From NCBI GenBank assembly GCA_965247175.1, contig OZ252006.1:4650001-4714000 (forward strand): DNA of 64,000 bases, written 5' to 3'. Both the position numbers and the translations under genes were made by a program. The notes under the pieces were generated by a model. It had not been told where the DNA came from, ran no database searches, and saw only the letters and a list, made by a program, of their open reading frames with translations. Below, in pieces: positions 58,221 to 64,000 of this stretch. Position 1 is the stretch's first letter. Each line of letters begins with the position of its first letter. The DNA is from JANQMX01 sp965247175. Lineage in GTDB: Bacteria; Pseudomonadota; Alphaproteobacteria; Kiloniellales; DSM-21159.

Positions 58221-58384
58221 CTTCCCGCCTCCACCCTGTTTGTCTTATTCGGTCCGAGTATGACGCGGCCTCGGCGGCTGAGGGGCGCCAGCCAGCGACG
58301 CGCTAAGGTCGTTCTTTATAGGTCGCGGGCTTTGGGGAGACGGCCGAATGCGTCAAAGCGCCGACCCCCAGTGTTGGAGAGCGA

Positions 58385-58428
58385 TCAAAAGAATGGCTCC
58401 GCCTCCTGATGGAGAAGGCGGAGCCTGT
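58385..58428 (-). terminator. Intrinsic terminator of the large metallopeptidase gene
   Basis: Perfect 10-bp stem GGCTCCGCCT (58395-58404) / AGGCGGAGCC (58416-58425). Read on the minus strand it is followed by ATTCTTTTGATC. It lies about 25 bases after the stop of the 827-residue gene. Confidence 0.85.
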
Positions 58429-58453
58429 TCGTTCCGTTTGATGGAGGTAACGC

Positions 58454-60937
58454 TTACTTCAGTGCGGCTTGCGTGTCGGCGATCACAGACGGCAGCACTT
58501 TACGCCTCTTCATCACCGCAACGATTTTAGACAGCAACTCGGACGCCCCCTTCTTGTTGCCGTCGTCTTCGAGAGCCGCGGCGACTTGGCGAAGCTGATC
58601 GAAGTAGGGAATGTGGCCCATCGTATCCGCTGCGGCATCCGCTTCCTTCAGGAGGGCGTCGCTTTGCACCTTCGCCGCCTTCCCCACGTCCCGCTTGGCC
58701 GTGGTGATGGCCATGTCGGCACGACTGCCTTGGGCGTTCAGCGTTTTGAAGTAACGCAGGAGCGGCGAGCTAAGCGCAACCTCTGCGTGGCGCGCGGCCG
58801 GATTCTCGGGGCAGGTTGTGGTCAAGGTCCGCAGCGCGTTCTCCGCCTCCGTCAGTGCCGGTGCACCGGAAAAGGCCAGAACCCGCCCGACATCTTCGGT
58901 GAAATAGTCGGGTGCGACCGCTGCTTCGGCTTGCGTGGCAGGCGGCCCGACATAGAGCCGCAGCACATTGGAGACCACGATCTCACCACCCATGTCGACA
59001 GCTGTCTGCAGCTTATAGAAGCCAGGCTCGTCGACCAGCCAGCCGTCCGTTGAGGCGCTGATCATATGGGCGCCATAGACCGATTCTCCAGGAGCCAAGG
59101 CATCTTCATGGGTCTCATGGCAGCGGGTGATCATCGGGCTCCATTGCCGTGTGGGCCCACCTTCGCGTTGTATGAAGACAGTGACGTGTCGGCCATCGCC
59201 CAACATGTCAGGATCGATGCTCTGGGGCTCCGAGTTGGTGTTGGTGAGCTTCAGCTCCATCGTCACCGGCTCCAGGAAGCGGTAGGCCGTGGCGTCTCGG
59301 TTCGGACGGATCTCCAGCGCCCAGTTGCCAGTCTGACTCAAGGCGTCGGGTGCCTCGAAGCCGTGGTTCTCAAACCAGTTCGAGTTGCCCATCTGAACGA
59401 AACGCCGCGGCGCATGGCGCATGAAGATCAGCTCGTTGTTCGAGAAACGGAAACGGAAGTCGGAGAAGAAGGCCGACTGTCCGCCCGATACCCGGAAGGG
59501 ATAGTTCATGTAGCTCCGGGCTTCCGGCTCGTTAGCCAGAGGGATCCAAGGGTCACCGGGTGCGACCGGCACGCCGAGCGCCTTCTGCCAGGAGTGGGCC
59601 AGGTTGAAAGCGTGGCCCATCTCGTGCACTGCCGTCCAGAACTGCATGCGGTTTCGCCAAGCGTTTGGATTGGGGTCGCCCGGCGGAACATCCTGGATAA
59701 AGCTGTCAGTGAAGATCGCTGTCCCTTGGCGATGGTTCCCGCCGATGTCGTCAAACATGACTCCGCCCAGGCCGCGTCCGGCGTCGTGCCGTGCCGCATA
59801 GAGGACCCACATGGCCCACTGCGGCCGATTGGCGAAGCGTGACCAGTAGGTCACCATGGCGTTGTGCATCTCGGCGTCCGACCATGTGCCGTTCGCGCCG
59901 GCGCCGGAGGTCGGGATGACCGTGGTGTTGGGTGACATGCGCACGTCGAAACCGGCCCGCTGATAGACAGTCGCGAGCGAGAGTGTCTCGTTCGGCAGGT
60001 TGCCTGGACGGTTCGGGTGGCTGCCGGTGTTGTATGCGGTGACGATACTACCGGCGTTCTGTACCCGATCGACTTCGAACTCCACCGGGTCGAAGTAGCG
60101 CGACGTGAAGCGCAGTTTGTAGTGCCGAGGCGTGATGCCGCCGCCGGAAAGAGTCAGCTTGTAAGCACCGTAGCCAAGGCCCGTTGTCCGCTTCGCCGTG
60201 AACGTCACGATTGTGCCCGGGATAAGGCTGGCATTGCCATCGCGGTAGTAGATTCGCGCTCGGATCGTCCGGTTGTTGAAGCCGCTACAGCGGTCGGAGA
60301 CGACCCTGGCGATGGCGTGACCAGTGCTGCGTGGGAACAGCCTACTCACCTGGATAGAGATGCGCTTCTGCGGGAAGTAGCGATCGACGTCGACCCGAAC
60401 GGTGATGCGCAACAGATTGATCGGGATGATGGGGCCCGGAACGCGGCGCGGTACCACCGGACGCGGCCCAGGCTGTGGCAAGGGCTGCGGCCGAAGCTGG
60501 AAGGGCGGGACGTAGCTGTAGCGTCCGCTGACCACGGTACAGAAGCCTGGCCACGGTCGCGGGAAGGGTCGGGGAATGGGTCGGGTGGGGACGCCTGGTC
60601 GCGGGAGCGGGCCGCCTGGAAGTGGCGGGAAGCCAGGGGTTGGGCCGCCCGGCACGGGCGTGAAAGCCTCTACCCCGCTTTCGTCATAAGCCTCCTCAAA
60701 GGCTTCCTCATCATATGATTCCTCGTCGTAGGCCGTCTCCTCGTAGGCGCCTTCGTCGTAGGGCTCATCAAGGTAGGGCGCTTCGCCAAACGCGTCCGTC
60801 TCCTCGCTGACACGGCCAGCTACATAGTCGGGATGTTCGTCCTCCCGCAGTGGAGCGGCCTGCGTCAGCTCTTCAATGCCGGCGTCGGACAGCGTGGTTG
60901 TGGACTTGCTCTCATCGGATTTCGAACGCTTTGCCAT
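58454..60937 (-). CDS. Large metzincin-like metalloprotease with acidic and proline-rich N-terminal region
   Basis: 827 residues from ATG 60937 with GAGGAGAAATC upstream. There is no signal peptide. Residues ~50-90 are acidic, tyrosine-rich repeats (YDEGAYEETAYDEESYDEEA). Residues ~95-172 are proline/arginine-rich (PRPIPRPFPRPWPG type). A beta-rich domain follows (~175-300). The zinc motif is H438-E-M-G-H442-A-F-N445-L-A-H448, that is HExxHxxNxxH, where metzincins usually have Gly at the eighth position; SYMNYPFR may be the Met-turn. The C-terminal ~300 residues include a possible Ig-like part (RFLEPVTMELKLTNTNSEPQ) and a helical tail. A small ORF lies just upstream on the same strand. Confidence 0.85.
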   Translation of the reverse strand: MAKRSKSDESKSTTTLSDAGIEELTQAAPLREDEHPDYVAGRVSEETDAFGEAPYLDEPYDEGAYEETAYDEESYDEEAFEEAYDESGVEAFTPVPGGPTPGFPPLPGGPLPRPGVPTRPIPRPFPRPWPGFCTVVSGRYSYVPPFQLRPQPLPQPGPRPVVPRRVPGPIIPINLLRITVRVDVDRYFPQKRISIQVSRLFPRSTGHAIARVVSDRCSGFNNRTIRARIYYRDGNASLIPGTIVTFTAKRTTGLGYGAYKLTLSGGGITPRHYKLRFTSRYFDPVEFEVDRVQNAGSIVTAYNTGSHPNRPGNLPNETLSLATVYQRAGFDVRMSPNTTVIPTSGAGANGTWSDAEMHNAMVTYWSRFANRPQWAMWVLYAARHDAGRGLGGVMFDDIGGNHRQGTAIFTDSFIQDVPPGDPNPNAWRNRMQFWTAVHEMGHAFNLAHSWQKALGVPVAPGDPWIPLANEPEARSYMNYPFRVSGGQSAFFSDFRFRFSNNELIFMRHAPRRFVQMGNSNWFENHGFEAPDALSQTGNWALEIRPNRDATAYRFLEPVTMELKLTNTNSEPQSIDPDMLGDGRHVTVFIQREGGPTRQWSPMITRCHETHEDALAPGESVYGAHMISASTDGWLVDEPGFYKLQTAVDMGGEIVVSNVLRLYVGPPATQAEAAVAPDYFTEDVGRVLAFSGAPALTEAENALRTLTTTCPENPAARHAEVALSSPLLRYFKTLNAQGSRADMAITTAKRDVGKAAKVQSDALLKEADAAADTMGHIPYFDQLRQVAAALEDDGNKKGASELLSKIVAVMKRRKVLPSVIADTQAALK

Positions 60938-61045
60938 AACGGATTTCTCCTCGTTGCGTCGTTTCGAAGAATCCTCCAGCAATCAAGCGTGCCCTTTGAA
61001 ACGTGGGGATGATGTCTACCGCACTGAGAGAGACCGATGCTGAGG

Positions 61046-61369
61046 TCAGACGTAGCCTGGACTGGTGGTGAGTGTGCGGGCGCTCAGTCGCCCATTGCTC
61101 AAGTTCACCGCAAGGTAAGGCCGGGCTACCTCGATCGTGGCTCTTGTCTCCAGGCCGAGGGCGGGAATGCGTAAGGTCACCTCCTCTCCGTCACGCAGCC
61201 TTAAGCGCTCGATATGCGCCAAGCCGGTTTGGAAGCGCGTGTCAGCGGTGATTTCCGCCACGATTGCGCCGCCAGCCAAGACCTCGATGCGCTCGCCGGA
61301 GAAGATTTCTTGAAAGTGTATTTCGATGGGCGCGGTCTTGCCGCTCCCTGTTCCCCGTCCGTCGGCCAC
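61046..61369 (-). CDS. Small protein of unknown function upstream of the large metalloprotease
   Basis: 107 residues from GTG 61369; no in-frame ATG is available upstream. The sequence is beta-rich and regular (IEIHFQEIFSGERIEVLAGG, LRLRDGEEVTLRIPALGL, ATIEVARPYLAVNLSNGRLS), like a small beta-sandwich. No family was recognised. It is 108 bases upstream of the large metalloprotease in the same direction, so it may be its partner, inhibitor or chaperone; this is inference from position. Confidence 0.6.
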   Translation of the reverse strand: MADGRGTGSGKTAPIEIHFQEIFSGERIEVLAGGAIVAEITADTRFQTGLAHIERLRLRDGEEVTLRIPALGLETRATIEVARPYLAVNLSNGRLSARTLTTSPGYV

Positions 61370-61586
61370 CGAATAGCCATCCCCAAAGTGCGCACCTTGA
61401 TCTCCGGACCAGTCCGCAATGATGGCGCAGTTGCCAGGGTGCGGTTCAGTGCGACAACTGAAACGCTAGCATTGTGGTTGAGGGCGGGGGCAAGGCGTCA
61501 CAGGCTTTGTCTCTCAAATTTCACAGCAAGAATTTGCTGTAACAGTTTTTCCCACACACCGAAGAGAACAAAGGGCTATGGGAACG

Positions 61587-61964
61587 CTATGAGCAGTTTG
61601 CATCGGGTTTTTGCTCGTTTTGTCTCCGCTGCTCCAGCCAGTCTCGGCCCCAGCCCGAAAGGGCTTCTACGACAGGCTCTAGCTTTAGCCCGAGTGGCGT
61701 CAGGCGATAGTGCACGGTCTTCGGCGGCTCGGAGACAAGCTCTTCTCGCACGACAACACCGTCGTCCTGGAGTTCCCTTAGCTGTTGGCTCAGCATCTTT
61801 GCTGAGACGTCGCCTAATGCGCGCTGCAGAGCGTTGAAACCGATCACGCCATCAGCCAGCAAGCGGCGCACAATGAGGACTTTCCAACGACCGCCAATGC
61901 ACTTGAGCGCTTGGATAGAGGTTTCGTACGGGCAGTCGTCGTGACTTCTCTTCGGGCGTGCCAT
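61587..61964 (-). CDS. HxlR-family transcriptional regulator
   Basis: 125 residues from ATG 61964 with AGAGG 5 bases upstream; ATG 62006 would add 14. The family start is CPYETSIQALKCIGGRWKVL with conserved Cys11, followed by IVRRLLADGVIGFNALQRAL, the wing LRELQDDGVVVREE and the end VHYRLTPLGLKLEPVVEALS. HxlR proteins sense aldehydes, quinones or redox state, often through that cysteine. It diverges from the MBL-fold enzyme, its likely target. Confidence 0.93.
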   Translation of the reverse strand: MARPKRSHDDCPYETSIQALKCIGGRWKVLIVRRLLADGVIGFNALQRALGDVSAKMLSQQLRELQDDGVVVREELVSEPPKTVHYRLTPLGLKLEPVVEALSGWGRDWLEQRRQNEQKPDANCS

Positions 61965-62075
61965 AAGGCCTCTGTCGAGCTTACCGGGAAGTGCGTTCTT
62001 CACCATCGGTCAGTGCGACTCTAGCGTCCGGGCGAACGGGCGGCCAAGCCCAGCGCCATGGAGTGAAGCAATCCG

Positions 62076-63056
62076 ATGAAGCCCAAAGCTCTATTCTCCC
62101 AGTTGTTGCCGATCATCCTGTTATCGTTACCGGCGACCTTTCAGCCTGTTGCTGCGGAGCAGCCGACTCAGCAGAACGCCAAGGTCTATCACTTTGCGAT
62201 TGGTGATATCGCGGCAGTCGCCTTGTCCGACGGGGAGTTCCACGCGGAGCCGCAACCGCTCTATGCACCGACGGCAAGCCCGGCGGAGGTCACGCGGTCG
62301 CTTTCGAGCCGCGGGCGCTCCAGTGACCGCATGCCAGTCTATTTCACGCCATTGCTGCTCGATATCGCGGGCCGCAAAGTACTGATTGATGGCGGTGCAG
62401 GACGCTCGCTCGGCCCCGCTCTTGGCCGTCTGGCGGAACGTCTTCAGCAGATCGGCGTTGCACCATCCGACATTGACGACATTCTCGTCACCCACGGCCA
62501 TCTCGACCACGTCGGGGGGCTGTTCGATCAAGACGGACGCCCTGTCTTTCCCAACGCCGTCTTACGTCTGCACGAAGAGGAACTCTCTTTTTGGTCCGCA
62601 GCACCGCCGCTTGATGGCATGCTTCTGCCTCATCCCTTCAAGGAGAACTTTCGCCAAACGGCCGCGGCCGCACTCGACGCCTACGAGGGGCGGACTAAGG
62701 CATTTGCCTGGGGCGAAGAGGTTACACCTGGCATTACCTCGATCGACCTTTCAGGCCATACGCCCGGTCATGCCGGCTTCGTCATCAGGTCGGGCGATGC
62801 AGAGATGGCGCATGTAGGCGACCTCTTCTTCGACGAAGCCTTCGATCTTGCTCACCCAGGCTGGCGCACCAGCTTCGACAATAACGCGGAACAGGCGGCT
62901 ATCGCGCGCCGAGCCTTCCTTGCTCAAGCGGCAGAGCAGCGCACACTGCTCTTTGCCTATCACATCGCTTTTCCGGGCCTCGGCTTTGTCGAAGCTGACG
63001 GAAAAGACGGGTATCGGTGGCGGCCTGCCCTTTGGCAGTTCTCAGTGAGCAAGTGA
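62076..63056 (+). CDS. Exported metallo-beta-lactamase-fold hydrolase
   Basis: 326 residues. The signal peptide ends near PVAAEQP. The metal motif is ILVTHGHLDHVGGLFDQDG (HxHxDH), with further ligands in DLSGHTPGHAGFVI, AHVGDLFFDEAFDL (Asp) and LFAYHIAFPGLG (His). A long N-terminal region resembles AHL-lactonase/quorum-quenching-type enzymes (YFTPLLLDIAGRKVLIDGGA). It is exported to the periplasm; the substrate could be a lactone or other ester. The divergent HxlR gene probably controls it. Confidence 0.93.
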   Translation: MKPKALFSQLLPIILLSLPATFQPVAAEQPTQQNAKVYHFAIGDIAAVALSDGEFHAEPQPLYAPTASPAEVTRSLSSRGRSSDRMPVYFTPLLLDIAGRKVLIDGGAGRSLGPALGRLAERLQQIGVAPSDIDDILVTHGHLDHVGGLFDQDGRPVFPNAVLRLHEEELSFWSAAPPLDGMLLPHPFKENFRQTAAAALDAYEGRTKAFAWGEEVTPGITSIDLSGHTPGHAGFVIRSGDAEMAHVGDLFFDEAFDLAHPGWRTSFDNNAEQAAIARRAFLAQAAEQRTLLFAYHIAFPGLGFVEADGKDGYRWRPALWQFSVSK

Positions 63057-63224
63057 TAGCTAGCGACGAAGTATCTTCCAATTGCCGCGCAGCGAGCCTC
63101 TTTGAGAGAGCTGAGGTCCGCAATGGGAGTTCTTTCGTATCTCTGTTGCGTTGGGGCAATCTAGCGCCCGGCGCGACGGCGAGAGGATCGAGTCATTATC
63201 TATGTCATTGCCTATGGGGCCACG

Positions 63225-63611
63225 TTGGCGGCCTTCCTGGTTATCGACCTTCTCTGGCTCGGCGTTGTGGCTCGGCGCTTTTACGTGGCCCAGCTCGGTT
63301 CGCTAATGCGAGCACGGGTCAACTGGGCCGCAGCCGGTGGCTTCTATCTCGTATATGTTGCCGGCATCGTCTTCTTCGCCGTGTCGCCAGCGTTGGCAGG
63401 CAGCTCTTGGGCGATTGCTGCCATCAACGGCGCGCTACTCGGTCTCTTGGCTTACGGCACCTATGACATGACCAATCTGGCAACCATCAAGGGCTGGCCG
63501 CTTGCCATGAGCGTGGTCGACATGGCTTGGGGCACGCTGCTGAGCGGTGCCTGCGCAGCCATCGGCTATCTCGGTACAGCCCTGCTTGTCGGCTCTCACC
63601 CGTCGCCGTAA
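63225..63611 (+). CDS. DUF2177 membrane protein
   Basis: 128 residues from the first conventional start, TTG 63225. Four membrane helices are visible, with DUF2177 strings FLVIDLLWLGVVARRFYVAQ, AAAGGFYLVYVAGIVFFAVS, GLLAYGTYDMTNLATIKGWP and VDMAWGTLLSGACAAIGYL. The expected N-terminus (VIIYVIAYGATLAA) is present just upstream in frame from about 63192, but it offers only ATT/ATC codons; ATT 63195 has AGAGG 8 bases upstream. The true start may therefore be a rare ATT, or the original start was lost. The function of the family is unknown. Confidence 0.88.
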   Translation: MAAFLVIDLLWLGVVARRFYVAQLGSLMRARVNWAAAGGFYLVYVAGIVFFAVSPALAGSSWAIAAINGALLGLLAYGTYDMTNLATIKGWPLAMSVVDMAWGTLLSGACAAIGYLGTALLVGSHPSP

Positions 63612-63693
63612 GTGTCTGAGTAGAATCATGTTCCGTTTGACGCTTCGTCTGTGCTTCTGTGGGCTAATCGGGAGTCGAACGGGGAGCTGAGTC

Positions 63694-63921
63694 ATGAGTG
63701 CAGAAGAAGCAAGGAACTGGATCGAGAAACTCCGGCAGATCGCGCACCAAGCGGCTGAAAATGCCGAACTGGCGCGTGAGCGTATGAACCACGCAATGGC
63801 GGATGGGGACGAAGTGCTGGCGGAGTTCTTGAAGCAGCAGGTCGCTGTGGCCGAGCGGGCGGCGCAAGATGTTCACGTCGCTTGCGACCAGCTGGAGCGG
63901 CAATTGACAGAGCGGTGGTAG
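63694..63921 (+). CDS. Small coiled-coil protein
   Basis: 75 residues from ATG 63694 with GGGGAG 8 bases upstream. The whole chain is one charged helix with heptad character (ARNWIEKLRQIAHQAAENAE, FLKQQVAVAERAAQDVHVAC). No known family. It stands 80 bases after the DUF2177 gene on the same strand. Confidence 0.6.
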   Translation: MSAEEARNWIEKLRQIAHQAAENAELARERMNHAMADGDEVLAEFLKQQVAVAERAAQDVHVACDQLERQLTERW

Positions 63922-63958
63922 GCCCAGAGCCTCCAAGGTCCTGAAGCGCTAGATCTCG

Positions 63959-64000
63959 CTAGTCGATGCGCTCCCAATAGGGAGGCGTGCCGAAGTGACC
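63959..64000 (-). CDS. C-terminal end of a gene running in from the right edge
   Basis: On the minus strand the frame is open from the window edge to TAG (63959-63961), giving the last 13 residues GHFGTPPYWERID. The aromatic PPYWERI ending looks like a genuine protein C-terminus, but the fragment is too short to name and could be chance. Confidence 0.3.
   Translation of the reverse strand, partial: GHFGTPPYWERID

Overview
The window reads as a chromosome segment of a GC-rich alphaproteobacterium. The best evidence is a MucR/Ros-type zinc-finger regulator, a complete AapJQMP general amino-acid ABC transporter, and the overall gene style. A DddP-like M24 enzyme, a choline-sulfatase-like gene and a PEP-CTERM protein suggest a marine or saline Rhodospirillales-like organism, but that is inference. 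No rRNA, tRNA, integrase, IS element or CRISPR array was seen.

Layout. 1-3165: tail of a Do/DegP protease, an OmpR-type two-component system and a small acidic exported protein. 3324-15201: a prophage remnant. It holds an S24 repressor and a divergent Cro-like protein with operators between them, a hairpin-rich 0.2 kb stretch, a RuvC-like resolvase, small phage-type ORFs, small- and large-terminase-like genes, a MucR-type regulator and a lipoprotein. Non-phage genes (pentapeptide-repeat protein, hydrolase, TauD dioxygenase, sterol desaturase, EamA exporter) are interleaved, and no portal, capsid or tail gene follows. 15272-29358: a membrane protein/HExxH-SH3 protease pair, an AGE-family lipoprotein, an MlrC-like M81 peptidase, a PEP-CTERM propeller protein, a RES-Xre toxin-antitoxin pair, a TPR protein, an NAD(P)-binding protein and a second propeller protein. 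29479-42339: an MscS channel, an HD phosphohydrolase, an esterase, an RND efflux pair behind a palindromic operator, a LysR regulator, an exported protein and a DUF2235 hydrolase.

42476-51166 is the most coherent functional unit. One leftward operon runs gntR - class IV aminotransferase - enolase-superfamily enzyme - aapJ - aapQ - aapM - aapP, with stop/start overlaps at the first two junctions. A choline-sulfatase-like gene diverges from it across a 0.1 kb gap holding three GTCGAC palindromes. Both soluble enzymes deviate at residues that are normally conserved for catalysis, so this looks like a regulated uptake and catabolic locus for an unidentified amino compound, perhaps a sulfated one.

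51296-64000: a short BLUF blue-light receptor, a coiled-coil stress protein, an Lrp regulator divergent from a universal-stress-protein/AGCS symporter operon, a homoserine-dehydrogenase-like enzyme, a DUF1203 protein, a decayed methyltransferase, a DddP-like M24 enzyme, an 827-residue metzincin-like protein with acidic and proline-rich N-terminal tracts, an HxlR regulator divergent from a metallo-beta-lactamase-fold enzyme, and a DUF2177 membrane protein that lacks a conventional start codon at the expected place.
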